DNA from: Pseudomonadota bacterium
Lineage (GTDB): Bacteria > Pseudomonadota > Gammaproteobacteria > Steroidobacterales > Steroidobacteraceae
Reading direction: 5' to 3'
DNA: 64,000 nucleotides
Assembly: GCA_021805275.1 (NCBI GenBank)
Contig: JAJZFQ010000259.1
Location: forward strand, 62,001 to 126,000
Numbering within the stretch: the first letter of the stretch is position 1; each line of letters starts with the position of its first letter. Below the pieces are notes generated by a model. It did no database searches. It saw only the letters and a program-made list of their open reading frames with translations, and was not told where the DNA came from. This document shows, in pieces, positions 35,305 through 43,725 of the stretch. The translations under genes were made by a program, and so were the position numbers.

Positions 35305-36777
35305 ATGCCGTTGAGGCGTTGGTGGGAGCGTGCGCAAGCCCTCGCCGGGGCGCCCCGCGCCCGGGGCCTGGGGGTCGGGGAGGACGATTGGCTGCAGGTG
35401 GCGCGGGACGTGGCCGCCTCGGGCGGCACGCTGCTCTCCTTATGGGCGAGTGACGATCCGACCGAGGGTCCGAGCGTCTATGGCGCCTATCTGACGGACC
35501 CCGGCGTACTGCTCGTCGAGCTGGCACTACCGGCTGCGGCGCAGCCGCACTACCCGGGACTCGAGGAGATCTTTCCGGCGGCGTCGCGGCTGCAGCGGGT
35601 GGCAGTGGAGATCGGCGGCGTGCGCGCGAGCGATCCGGACCGACGGCCCTGGCTGGATCACTCGGCACCCTACGAATTCATCCGGGTCGACGGTGAGGGC
35701 GTCCACGAGATCGCCGTCGGGCCGGTGCACGCCGGCACCATAGAGCCGGGGCACTTCCGCTTCTCGGCGGTGGGCGAGAAGGTGCTGCGGCTTGAGGAGC
35801 GCCTCGGCTACGCGCACAAGGGAATCGAGCGGCGCTTCACGCAGTTGCCCATCCTGCAGGGCCATCGGCTGGCGGCGCGCATCTCGGGCGACTCGGCGGT
35901 GGCGTTCTCCTGGGCCTACTGCCAGGCCCTCGAGGGCATGAGCGGCTGCGAGGTGCCGCCGCGCGCCCTCAGGCTGCGTGCTGCGTGCCTGGAGCTCGAG
36001 CGTCTCGCCAATCACCTCGGGGATCTTGGCGCGCTTGGAAATGATGCCGGGTTCGCGTTCGGACTCTCCCAGTTCTCGCGCCTCAAGGAAGATCTCCTGC
36101 GCGCGGTGTCGGCCGCGTTCGGCCAGCGCTACCTGTTCGACGTTCTCGTGCCCGGTGGCCTGGCGATGGATGTGCCGCGCGAGCGGGCAGGCGCGCTGCT
36201 GCGGGCCGTGCGCGCCGTGTGCGCCGAGACGGGCGAACTGCGCGAGATCTACGAGGCGCACGCCGGGGTCCGCGATCGCTTCACGGGCACCGGCCACCTG
36301 GAGCCGGCCCTGGCGGCGAGGCTTGGGGTGCTCGGGCTCGTCGGCCGCGCGAGCGGGCAGGCGCGCGACCTGCGTATCGGTCTGCCCTGGCCGCCCTACA
36401 CGGAGCTGCCGGTTGCGATGAGCGTGCAGCGTGGCGGGGACGTCGCGGCGCGAGTCGTGGTGCGCTTCGAGGAGGTGCAGGAGTCCGGGCGGCTCCTCGG
36501 TCAGCTGCTCTCGGCGCTGCCCGACGGCGGCTTCGCGGCGACACTTGATGCGCCGCCACACGACGCGTTCGGCGTGGGCGTCATCGAAGGCTGGCGTGGA
36601 CCGGTGCTGCTGGCACTGCGGGCCGGGCCGGGCGGCGCGATCCGTCGCTGCCATCCTCACGATCCCTCCTGGCAGAACTGGCTGGCGCTGGAGTACGCCA
36701 TCATCGGCAACATCGTGCCGGACTTCCCGCTCATCAACAAATCCTTCAATCTCGCCTACAGCGGCGTGGATCTGTGA
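35305..36777 (+). CDS. hyfG: HyfG/NuoCD-like large subunit lacking all Ni-Fe ligand cysteines
   Basis: A 490-residue fusion of a NuoC-like domain (about 1-120; EEIFPAASRLQR, PDRRPWLDH) and a hydrogenase large-subunit/NuoD-like domain. Where group 4 hydrogenases have CGxC (E. coli HycE RVCGIC), this protein reads RISGDS with Ser194 and Ser197. Where they have the C-terminal CYSC, it reads AYSG with Ala484 and Gly487. All four cysteines that would bind Ni-Fe are therefore absent, while the flanks (AYCQALE, GNIVPDFPLINKSFNLAYSG) are well kept. It cannot be a classical hydrogenase; it fits the Ehr class, whose reaction is unknown. The normal reading frame and its neighbours argue against a pseudogene. 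Confidence 0.92.
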   Translation: MPLRRWWERAQALAGAPRARGLGVGEDDWLQVARDVAASGGTLLSLWASDDPTEGPSVYGAYLTDPGVLLVELALPAAAQPHYPGLEEIFPAASRLQRVAVEIGGVRASDPDRRPWLDHSAPYEFIRVDGEGVHEIAVGPVHAGTIEPGHFRFSAVGEKVLRLEERLGYAHKGIERRFTQLPILQGHRLAARISGDSAVAFSWAYCQALEGMSGCEVPPRALRLRAACLELERLANHLGDLGALGNDAGFAFGLSQFSRLKEDLLRAVSAAFGQRYLFDVLVPGGLAMDVPRERAGALLRAVRAVCAETGELREIYEAHAGVRDRFTGTGHLEPALAARLGVLGLVGRASGQARDLRIGLPWPPYTELPVAMSVQRGGDVAARVVVRFEEVQESGRLLGQLLSALPDGGFAATLDAPPHDAFGVGVIEGWRGPVLLALRAGPGGAIRRCHPHDPSWQNWLALEYAIIGNIVPDFPLINKSFNLAYSGVDL

Positions 36778-37283
36778 GCATGCTCAAGACGCTGCACAAG
36801 ATCGTTTCGGTGGGTCTGGTGTCGGAAAGCGCACCCCCGTCCGATGAGCTGCTGCGCGTGCGCCGTGTGCTCGATGAGCGAATTGCCGCGGTGCTCGGTC
36901 GGGCGCTGTGCATCCGTCACGTGGACGCGGGCTCGTGCAACGGCTGCGAGCTGGAGATCCACGCGCTCGGCAATCCCTATTACAACCTCGAGGGGTGCAA
37001 CATCCGCTTCGTCGCCAGCCCCCGCCACGCCGACATGCTGCTGGTCACCGGCCCGGTGGTCCGCAACATGGAGGCGGCGTTGCGACGCGTCTACGCGGCC
37101 GCCCCGGATCCGAAGCTGGTCGTGGCACTCGGGGACTGCGGCTGCACCGGCGGCATGCTCGGCGAGTGCCCCGCCTCCCTGGGGCGCGTCGCGAACGTCA
37201 TCCCGGTGGATGTGGCCGTTCCGGGCTGCCCGCCGAGTCCGGCGCGGATTCTGCAGGGAATTCTGACCGCGGTCAGCGCTTGA
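36774..37283 (+). CDS. hyfI: HyfI/NuoB-like small subunit with 4Fe-4S ligands
   Basis: A 169-residue subunit that should hold the iron-sulfur cluster next to the HyfG cavity. Its ligand motifs are intact: SCNGCELE (Cys55, Cys58), GDCGCTGG (Cys122, Cys124) and PGCPPSP (Cys152). It is shorter than E. coli HyfI (252). GTG 36774 overlaps the hyfG stop; ATG 36780 is an alternative. Last gene of the operon. No ferredoxin-like HyfA or HyfH, no HyfD or HyfJ, and no hyp maturation genes are present, so the electron donor is unknown. Confidence 0.92.
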   Translation: MSMLKTLHKIVSVGLVSESAPPSDELLRVRRVLDERIAAVLGRALCIRHVDAGSCNGCELEIHALGNPYYNLEGCNIRFVASPRHADMLLVTGPVVRNMEAALRRVYAAAPDPKLVVALGDCGCTGGMLGECPASLGRVANVIPVDVAVPGCPPSPARILQGILTAVSA

Positions 37284-37299
37284 GCGGGCGGCGCGCGTC

Positions 37300-38715
37300 T
37301 CACGATGGTGAGGCGATGAGCCAGGGCGCTGTCTTCTTCAGCGCATCGAGGCATTGGCCATCGACGGCGGTGTCACGCTCTTGCTCCATCAGGGCGAGGG
37401 CCTGCGCAGCCGGAACGGCACCGCGGTAGGGGCGCTCGGCCGTGATGGCGTCGAAGATGTCGGCGGCGGTGATGATGCGCGTTTCGAGCGAGATCGCCTC
37501 GCCCGCGAGGCCTTTGGGGTAGCCCGAGCCGTCCGGCCGCTCGTGATGGGCGCCGGCAATGGGGGCGATCTCGCCGAACACCCGCACGCGAAGCAGGATG
37601 TCCTCGGTGAAGCGTGCATGCCTTTTGACCGCCTGCCACTCGTCGGCATCGAGTCGTCCGGGCTTGTCGAGGATCCCGTTGCTCACGCCCAGCTTGCCGA
37701 TGTCGTGCAGCAGCGCTCCGCGGCGCAGCCAGCGGCGTCGCCGGGCGTCCATGCCGAGTTCGATGGCGACGACGTCGGCGTATTGCGCCACACGTTGACT
37801 GTGCCCATAGGTGAAGTGACTCTTTGCATCGATGATGTCGGAGAAGGCCTCGGCGATCGAATCGAGCCGGTTCTCGTCGATCACGATGGTGCGCGCTGCC
37901 GGCTCGAGGGCCGAGACGCGTCCCTCCAGGCCGGGCTCGCGCAGCCCGGACCAGAATGCAGCGCTGCGCGCCGCGGCGAAGAACGCCGTGGCGACTTCGG
38001 GATCGAACCACGAGCCGACGCGCCGCTGTACCTCGGCGCATGCGCTCTGCTCGCCGGCGACCATGTTGAAGACGTCCACGACCTGTGCGAGCAGCGCGAT
38101 CCGTGCGTTGAGCGGTATTGCCGCTGCACGCAGGCCCTGCGGGCGCCCCTTGCCGTTCCAATGCTCGTCGAGACTGAAGATGCCGGCGGCGATGGACTCG
38201 CCGAAACCCAGGCGCCGCACGATGTCGGCGCCCCGCTCACAGCGTGTGTGCACCAGCTCGGTGGCCAGCTTCTCGCCGTTGCGATAGAGGTTGAGCAGCC
38301 GCGTGACGCGCTGGCGAAGCGCTTCACCGGGGCCGGCATGACGCAGCACGAAGCGCGCGAGCTGCAGCAAACTTTGCGAATCGACTTGCTTGAAATCCCG
38401 CTTGGTGGCCAGGTCGTCGCCGCCATACAGTTCCCACAGACGTGCGGCATTGCTGCTGCAGCCAGTGTCCTTCAACAACAGCGTGTAGTACAGCTGTGAA
38501 AGCGTGTCGGGATCGAGGCCGAGCGCCTGCCCGGTATGCATGCCGATCCAGCAGCAGCGCAGGCAGTGGCCGGGCGGCTGGCCTTCGGTCAGGTCGAGCG
38601 CGTAGCTCAACGCACCGATGATCTGCGAGAGGCGCAGCGTCCCGGCGAGTTCGTCACGACGGATCGCCGGCAGCAGCCAGTCGGGACTGGCGGAAGGTTC
38701 GGCGACGGCGTTCAT
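37300..38715 (-). CDS. HD-GYP domain protein (predicted cyclic di-GMP phosphodiesterase)
   Basis: A 471-residue soluble protein. The C-terminal half (from about residue 285) is an HD-GYP domain with HSQRVAQYA, LLHDIGKLGVSNGILDKPG and HHERPDGSGYPKGL, the metal and substrate residues that define cyclic di-GMP hydrolases. The N-terminal half looks like a degenerate HD module (HTRCERGADIVRRLGF, then DEHWNGKGRP near 185). The start at 38715 has a GGAGA ribosome binding site; longer frames reach into non-coding sequence. It converges with hyfI over 16 bases and is divergent from the asd leader. It may tune motility or biofilm signals. Confidence 0.88.
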   Translation of the reverse strand: MNAVAEPSASPDWLLPAIRRDELAGTLRLSQIIGALSYALDLTEGQPPGHCLRCCWIGMHTGQALGLDPDTLSQLYYTLLLKDTGCSSNAARLWELYGGDDLATKRDFKQVDSQSLLQLARFVLRHAGPGEALRQRVTRLLNLYRNGEKLATELVHTRCERGADIVRRLGFGESIAAGIFSLDEHWNGKGRPQGLRAAAIPLNARIALLAQVVDVFNMVAGEQSACAEVQRRVGSWFDPEVATAFFAAARSAAFWSGLREPGLEGRVSALEPAARTIVIDENRLDSIAEAFSDIIDAKSHFTYGHSQRVAQYADVVAIELGMDARRRRWLRRGALLHDIGKLGVSNGILDKPGRLDADEWQAVKRHARFTEDILLRVRVFGEIAPIAGAHHERPDGSGYPKGLAGEAISLETRIITAADIFDAITAERPYRGAVPAAQALALMEQERDTAVDGQCLDALKKTAPWLIASPS

Positions 38716-39022
38716 GACGGGTCTCCTGGGGGGCGATGCGGTCCGTTGGAGCGCCTGCCCGCCGCGCTCCGCGGGGCCGCTCCATACCTTATACGGTGCG
38801 AGCGGCGGTGCGGATGGCGCCGCTGGGCGCCGACCGGGTCCGCCGCGAGGGCCAAGGCTGATTTTTAGCAAAACTCGCCCCCGGTGCTCGTGCGCCGGAT
38901 CACGCTTCGGCCGAAGCGACCGTCCTTGCGGCGCCCGTTGGAGCCCCAGCCGGCCCGGCGTGGTCGCTTTTTACGGCGGCCGCTTTACAGCGCTCGGAGC
39001 TTCCGGTAGCTTCTGGATCATC
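38716..39022. other. Intergenic region upstream of the asd leader
   Basis: About 300 bases between the divergent HD-GYP and asd units with no credible gene. On the plus strand TTTACA (38984-38989) and TAGCTT (39007-39012) at a 17-base spacing form a plausible promoter, with a start near 39019, just before the leader ORF. The -35 is good and the -10 is weak. Confidence 0.4.
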
Positions 39023-39097
39023 ATGAGCCCGATGAAAAAGCCCACGCCCACCCTGAAGACGCCCCACAGCGGGGCTCTGGGGGAGCACGTGCGCTAA
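39023..39097 (+). CDS. Putative leader peptide of asd, rich in Met, Lys and Thr
   Basis: A 24-codon ORF. Its first 13 residues (MSPMKKPTPTLKT) include two Met, three Lys and three Thr, all end products of the aspartate-semialdehyde pathway served by the next gene. Codons 14-20 run into hairpin segments that continue to an intrinsic terminator. There is no good Shine-Dalgarno sequence; the mRNA may be nearly leaderless, or translation may begin at Met4. Interpreted as the ribosome-stalling sensor of an attenuator. No similar leader is recalled. Confidence 0.5.
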   Translation: MSPMKKPTPTLKTPHSGALGEHVR

Positions 39098-39132
39098 AGG
39101 CGCCGGGACGTCCCGAAGACACCAGAGGCCCC
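39061..39132 (+). promoter_or_regulatory. Mutually exclusive leader hairpins (attenuator) of asd
   Basis: Segment 1 GCCCC (39061-39065) can pair with segment 2 GGGGC (39071-39075). Segment 2 GGGGCTCTGG (39071-39080) can instead pair with segment 3 CCAGAGGCCCC (39122-39132), ten base pairs with one bulge. Segment 3 also forms the left arm of the terminator at 39126. This is the 1:2, 2:3, 3:4 logic of trp/thr-type attenuators. A ribosome stalled at Lys12/Thr13 would cover segment 1 and favour read-through. Confidence 0.55.
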
Positions 39133-39164
39133 GCCGGAACCCCCGTCGGGGCCTTCGTTTTTTT
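39126..39164 (+). terminator. Intrinsic terminator in the asd leader
   Basis: AGGCCCCG (39126-39133) and CGGGGCCT (39147-39154) form an 8-base-pair stem with a 13-base loop, followed by TCG and seven T (39158-39164). It points toward asd, whose ATG is 26 bases away. No plus-strand gene ends upstream (the nearest, hyfI, ends at 37283 behind an opposite-strand gene), so it must terminate the asd leader itself. Confidence 0.8.
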
Positions 39165-39189
39165 ATAGCCTGAAAGTCGGAGCTAGCAC

Positions 39190-40215
39190 ATGCCATCTGG
39201 ACGTTCGGCCGGCGCCCTGCCGGTGGTTGCCATCGTCGGGGCTACCGGGGCCGTCGGCGTCGAGTTGATCCGCTGTCTCGAGCGGCGCAACTTCCCCCTC
39301 GCAGCGCTGCGCCTGTTCGCCTCGGCGCGCTCGGCGGGTAAGACCCTGAGCTATCGCGGCGCGGCGCTGCCGGTGGAGGAACTCACCGAGCAGAGCTTGC
39401 GCGGGATCGACATCGCGCTGTTTTCCGCCGGCAAGGCCATCTCCAAGCAGTTCGCGCCGCTCGCCGTCGCCGCCGGCGCAGTGGTGGTCGACAACTCCTC
39501 GGCATTCCGGCGCGATCCGGCCGTGCCGCTTATCGTGCCTGAGATCAATCCGCAGGCGCTCGAGGGACATCGCGGCATCATCGCCAATCCCAACTGCTCG
39601 ACCATCATTGCGATCACCCCGCTCTGGCCGGTGCATCGGCACAACCCCATCCGGCGCATGATTCTCGCCACCTACCAGGCCGCCTCAGGCGGGGGCGCCG
39701 CCGCAATGGAGGAGCTGAGCGAGTCCACCCGGGCCTATCTCGAGGGGCGACCGTACGAGCCGCGGGTCCTGCCTCACCCGTACGCCTTCAACCTCTTCAG
39801 CCACAACTCGCCGATCGACGCTGCGAGCGGCTACAACGAGGAGGAGCTGAAGGCGGTGCACGAAACCCGCAAGATCTATGGCGATGCGGCGATTCGGGTG
39901 ACCGCGACCTGCGTGCGCGTGCCGGTGCTGCGTGCGCACTCCATCGCCATCAACATCGAGTGCGAGCGGCCCATCACGCCCGCCGAGGTGCGCGCGCTCA
40001 TGGCCGATGCGCCGGGAGTGAATCTCGTCGATGAGCCCGGGCGCAACTACTTCCCGATGCCCATCGACGCCTCGGGCGGCGATCCGATCCTCGTCGGGCG
40101 CATCCGCGCGGACATCTCCGATCCGAGTGGCCGTTCAGTGGCGCTGTTCGTGGCCGGGGATCAGCTCCTGAAAGGAGCGGCGCTGAACGCCGTGCAGATC
40201 GCGGAGCTGCTCTGA
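39190..40215 (+). CDS. asd: Aspartate-semialdehyde dehydrogenase
   Basis: A 341-residue NADPH-dependent enzyme that reduces aspartyl phosphate to aspartate semialdehyde, the branch point to lysine/diaminopimelate, threonine and methionine. NADP-binding loop VGATGAVGVELI near residue 15, catalytic Cys in NPNCST near 137, the ATYQAASGGG segment near 160 and the His in LRAHSIAI near 255. The start has a GGAG ribosome binding site. It is preceded by an attenuator-like leader. Monocistronic, facing puuB. Confidence 0.95.
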   Translation: MPSGRSAGALPVVAIVGATGAVGVELIRCLERRNFPLAALRLFASARSAGKTLSYRGAALPVEELTEQSLRGIDIALFSAGKAISKQFAPLAVAAGAVVVDNSSAFRRDPAVPLIVPEINPQALEGHRGIIANPNCSTIIAITPLWPVHRHNPIRRMILATYQAASGGGAAAMEELSESTRAYLEGRPYEPRVLPHPYAFNLFSHNSPIDAASGYNEEELKAVHETRKIYGDAAIRVTATCVRVPVLRAHSIAINIECERPITPAEVRALMADAPGVNLVDEPGRNYFPMPIDASGGDPILVGRIRADISDPSGRSVALFVAGDQLLKGAALNAVQIAELL

Positions 40216-40234
40216 GCGGCGCGCCGCGGCCGGC

Positions 40235-41506
40235 TCAGAGCAGGTCGCGGAGCCGGTAGTAGAGCATTGCCAGGGCCAGCAGCGGGCGGCGCGCGAGATC
40301 CCCGCCCGGGAAGCTGCGGTGCGGTATGCGGGCGAACACGTCGAAACGCTCGGCCTGTCCGGCGAGCGCCTCGGCAAGGAGTCGGCCGGCCATCCCCGCG
40401 AGCGCGATGCCGTGACCGGAGAAGCCCTGCAGGAAGTACACCTCGGGGGCGAGGCGGCCGAAGTGCGGCGCGCGGTTGGCCGTCAGGTCGAGCAACCCGC
40501 CCCAGGTGTACTCGATGCGCGCCGCGGTGAGCTGCGGAAACACGCGCAGCATGCGCGCGCGGTTCGCCGCCCGGGCGGCAGCGAGTCCCTGCTCGCCGGC
40601 GTAACTGATCGCACCGCCGAACAGCAGGCGATGGTCGGCGGTGCGCCGGAAGTAATCGAGCGCCCAGTTCATGTCGCTCACCGCCGCGTTGTTAGTGATC
40701 AGGGCGCATGCGCGCTCCTCGCCGAGGGGCTCTGTCGCGATGATGTGGGTGGCGACGGGGATGATGGTGGCGGCGAGCGGCGGTGCGAGCGGGCCCAGGT
40801 AGGCGTTGCCGCAGAGCGCAATGTACCGCGCGCGCACCTCGCCGCCGCCGGTGCGCACCCATCCAGGACGGACCTCGAGGGCGCGCGTGTGCTCGAAGAT
40901 GCGCGTCCCGCGCCGCGCCGCTGCCGCGGCGAGTCCGCGCGTGTAGGCGAGCGGATGCAGATGTCCGCCGTTGGCATCGAACATGGCGCTGAGGTAGCGG
41001 CCGCTTGCGATCGCTGCACCGACCTCCTCGCGCGGCATGTAGCGGACACTGTGGTAGTCGTACCGCTCGCGCAGCTCGTTGATTTCAGCGCGCAGCGCCC
41101 GGTCGTGGCGCGCCTTCAGGGCGGTGAGCATGTAGCCATCCACCCAGTCGCACTCGATCCCGTGGCGGGCGATCAGCGAGCGGGTGAGCTGCACCGCCTC
41201 GTTGGCCAGCATCCAGGCCGCGCGTGCGCCGGCCGCCCCGATCAGCCGCTCGAGCGACTGTTGCCCGCACGCGACGCCTTGGATGACTTCCCCGCCGCTG
41301 CGCCCCGATGCGCCCCAGCCGATTCGATGCTGCTCGATCAGCACGGTGGAATAGCCCCGTTCGGCGAGGTGCAGGGCGGTCGAGCAGCCGGCGATTCCCC
41401 CGCCGACGACGCACACGTCCGCGCTCAGCGCCCCGGCAAGAGGTGGCCCCAGGCGGTCCGATGAGACGGAGGCGGCATAATAGGATGCGGTTTGGGCGGC
41501 AGGCAT
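40235..41506 (-). CDS. puuB: Gamma-glutamylputrescine oxidase-like FAD oxidoreductase
   Basis: A 423-residue DAO-family flavoenzyme. The N-terminal FAD fold VCVVGGGIAGCSTALHLAE is followed by the family segment GWGASGRSGGEVIQG near residue 65, with C-terminal FAD contacts GFSGHGIALAG near 375. It would oxidise gamma-glutamylputrescine to the aldehyde, releasing ammonia and peroxide. It is divergent from puuD-puuA by only 32 bases, so the set shares one control region. puuC, the aldehyde dehydrogenase of the pathway, is absent here. Specificity is inferred from the neighbours. Confidence 0.88.
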   Translation of the reverse strand: MPAAQTASYYAASVSSDRLGPPLAGALSADVCVVGGGIAGCSTALHLAERGYSTVLIEQHRIGWGASGRSGGEVIQGVACGQQSLERLIGAAGARAAWMLANEAVQLTRSLIARHGIECDWVDGYMLTALKARHDRALRAEINELRERYDYHSVRYMPREEVGAAIASGRYLSAMFDANGGHLHPLAYTRGLAAAAARRGTRIFEHTRALEVRPGWVRTGGGEVRARYIALCGNAYLGPLAPPLAATIIPVATHIIATEPLGEERACALITNNAAVSDMNWALDYFRRTADHRLLFGGAISYAGEQGLAAARAANRARMLRVFPQLTAARIEYTWGGLLDLTANRAPHFGRLAPEVYFLQGFSGHGIALAGMAGRLLAEALAGQAERFDVFARIPHRSFPGGDLARRPLLALAMLYYRLRDLL

Positions 41507-41518
41507 GGCGATTCTTCA

Positions 41519-41524
41519 TATAAT
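41519..41524. promoter_or_regulatory. Consensus -10 between divergent puuB and puuD
   Basis: A perfect TATAAT on the plus strand, with TATTAT readable on the minus strand over nearly the same bases, inside the 32-base gap between the two start codons. Both transcripts would have 5' leaders under about 10 bases. No good -35 is seen on either side, so an activator may be needed. Confidence 0.45.
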
Positions 41525-41538
41525 ACCCCTGCAGTCCT

Positions 41539-42294
41539 ATGACATCGGCGCGCCCCCTCATTGGTCTCCCCGCGGACCGCCGCTTCGTCGGCGCGCAGCC
41601 ATTTCATATGGCTGCCGAGAAATATGCCCGTGCGCTGCTCGACGCTGCCGATGCGCTGCCGCTGGTGATCCCGTCGCTCGCCGAGGAATTGCGCGTCGAT
41701 GAGCTGCTCGAGCGCCTCGACGGGTTGCTGTTCACGGGCAGTCCATCGAATGTCGAGCCGCGCCATTACGCCGGTCCGCCGAGCACCCCGGGCACTCTGC
41801 ATGACCCGGCCCGCGATGCCACCACGCTGCCGCTGATCCGCAAAGCGGTCGCGCGCGGCATGCCGGTGCTCGGGATCTGCCGCGGCTTCCAGGAGGTGAA
41901 TGTGGCCTTCGGCGGCAGCCTGCATCAGCGCGTGCACGAGGTGCCCGGGTATCTGGATCATCGCGACGACGAGAGTCAACCGCTGGAGGTCCAGTACGGA
42001 CCGGCACACGAGGTCATGCTCGAGCCCGGCGGGCTGCTGCGAGCGCTGACGGATGGCGAGCGCGTACGCGTCAATTCCCTGCACTGGCAGGGCATCGACC
42101 GGCTGGGCGAGGGACTGCTCGTCGAGGCGCGTGCGCCCGATGGCCTGATCGAGGCGTTCCGGGTCGGGCAGGCGCCGGGATTCGCGGTGGCCGTGCAGTG
42201 GCATCCGGAATGGCAGGTGATGAGCAATCCGTTCTCGCGCGCCCTGTTCGCCGCCTTCGGGGCGGCGTGCCGGCAGCGCGCGGGCAAGCGTTGA
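41539..42294 (+). CDS. puuD: Gamma-glutamyl-gamma-aminobutyrate hydrolase
   Basis: A 251-residue class I glutamine-amidotransferase-like hydrolase that splits gamma-glutamyl-GABA into glutamate and GABA. The nucleophile Cys lies in LGICRGFQEVNVAFGG near residue 114; the partner His and Glu are in VQWHPEWQ near 222. There is no Shine-Dalgarno before the ATG, in line with a near-leaderless mRNA. The gene for the gamma-glutamyl ligase follows after 11 bases. Confidence 0.92.
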   Translation: MTSARPLIGLPADRRFVGAQPFHMAAEKYARALLDAADALPLVIPSLAEELRVDELLERLDGLLFTGSPSNVEPRHYAGPPSTPGTLHDPARDATTLPLIRKAVARGMPVLGICRGFQEVNVAFGGSLHQRVHEVPGYLDHRDDESQPLEVQYGPAHEVMLEPGGLLRALTDGERVRVNSLHWQGIDRLGEGLLVEARAPDGLIEAFRVGQAPGFAVAVQWHPEWQVMSNPFSRALFAAFGAACRQRAGKR

Positions 42295-42305
42295 AAGGCA
42301 AAAAC

Positions 42306-43646
42306 ATGGTCAGCGAAGTCGGTCAATTCTTTCGTGATCACGGGATCTCCGAAGTCGAGGCCATCATCCCGGACATGGCGGGCATCGCCCGCGGCAAGAT
42401 CATGCCGGCGGAGAAGTTTGCCGAAGACGGCGGGATGCGCCTGCCGGAGAGCGTGTTCCTGCAGACCGTCACGGGCGATTACCCGCCCGATACCGGTCAG
42501 GCGATGAGTCCGGCTGAAATCGACATCATTCTCAAGGCGGACCCGAAGACAGTGCGCCGCGTGCCGTGGGCTGCCGAGCCGACCGCCCAGGTGATCCATG
42601 ACTGCTTCTACGCCGACGGGCGGCGGGTGACGATGGCGCCGCGGCACGTACTGCGCAATATCCTCGAGCTGTATGCCCAGCGCGGCTGGGAGCCGGTGGT
42701 GGCGCCCGAACTGGAGTTCTACCTGGTCGAGCAGAACAAGGACGCCGATTATCCGCTGCGCCCGCCCGTGGGGCGCTCCGGGCGCGCCGAGCCGGGCCGC
42801 CAGTCCTACAGCATCGCCGCGGTGAACGAGTTCGATCCGCTGTTCGATGACATCTACCAGTTCTGCGAGGATCAGGACATCGAGATCGATACCCTGATCC
42901 ACGAGGACGGCCCGGCGCAGATGGAGATCAACCTGATCCACGGCCATCCGATGGACCTGGCCGATCAGGCGTTTCTGTTCAAGCGCACGGCGCGCGAGGC
43001 GGCGCTGCGGCACAAGATTTATGCGACATTCATGGCCAAGCCGCACGCCAAGGAGCCGGGCAGCGCCATGCACATCCACCAGAGCATCGTCGACATCAAG
43101 ACGCGGCGCAACGTATTCAGCAACCCCGACGGCAGTCCCTCGGCGCTGTTCTTTGCGCACATCGGCGGCCTGCAGAAATATCTGCCGGCGGCGATGGCGC
43201 TGTTCTGCGCCAACGTCAATTCATACCGGCGCCTGACGCGCTATCTGTCGGCGCCCATCAACGCCCAGTGGGGTTATGACAATCGCACGGCGGGTCTGCG
43301 CGTGCCGATGTCCGACCCCGAGGATCGTCGAGTCGAGAATCGCATCTGCGGCGCCGACGCCAATCCGTACATTGCGATCGCCGCCTCGCTCGCCTGCGGG
43401 TACCTCGGCATGGTCGAGGGATTGCAGCCGTCCGAACCGATCTCCGGCAGCGCGCACGAGCTGCCGTTCGGTCTGCCGCGCTCGCTCGATGAGGCGCTGC
43501 GCGAGCTGCGCCGCAGCGCCGCGCTGGTGAAGATCCTCGGCGAGCCGTTCGTCTCTGCGTTCACCATCGTCAAGGAAGCCGAGTACGAGGTCTTCCTGCA
43601 GGTGATCAGCTCGTGGGAGCGCGAGCATCTGCTGCTGAACGTCTGA
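42306..43646 (+). CDS. puuA: Gamma-glutamylputrescine synthetase (glutamine synthetase family)
   Basis: A 446-residue glutamine-synthetase-fold ligase. Catalytic-domain motifs include VAPELEFYLVEQN near residue 133, PAQMEINLIHG near 203, the SAMHIHQSI ATP/metal segment near 250 and a NRTAGLRVP arginine segment near 325. In this setting it ligates glutamate to putrescine, the first step of the Puu pathway. The start at 42306 follows GAAAGG; the frame open to 42198 overlaps puuD. Glutamine synthetase itself is unlikely given the puuD/puuB neighbours. Confidence 0.92.
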   Translation: MVSEVGQFFRDHGISEVEAIIPDMAGIARGKIMPAEKFAEDGGMRLPESVFLQTVTGDYPPDTGQAMSPAEIDIILKADPKTVRRVPWAAEPTAQVIHDCFYADGRRVTMAPRHVLRNILELYAQRGWEPVVAPELEFYLVEQNKDADYPLRPPVGRSGRAEPGRQSYSIAAVNEFDPLFDDIYQFCEDQDIEIDTLIHEDGPAQMEINLIHGHPMDLADQAFLFKRTAREAALRHKIYATFMAKPHAKEPGSAMHIHQSIVDIKTRRNVFSNPDGSPSALFFAHIGGLQKYLPAAMALFCANVNSYRRLTRYLSAPINAQWGYDNRTAGLRVPMSDPEDRRVENRICGADANPYIAIAASLACGYLGMVEGLQPSEPISGSAHELPFGLPRSLDEALRELRRSAALVKILGEPFVSAFTIVKEAEYEVFLQVISSWEREHLLLNV

Positions 43647-43725
43647 GGGCGCGCGGCGCGGGCCGGGGGATGATGATACAGTCGGGCGAGGCAGCCGGCC
43701 GGCGCTGTCCTTGAAACACGCGAGC

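Noticed and set aside
30148..37283. A working [NiFe] hydrogenase or formate hydrogenlyase
   Set aside because: All four Ni-Fe ligand cysteines are missing in HyfG and no formate dehydrogenase, ferredoxin subunit or maturation gene is present.
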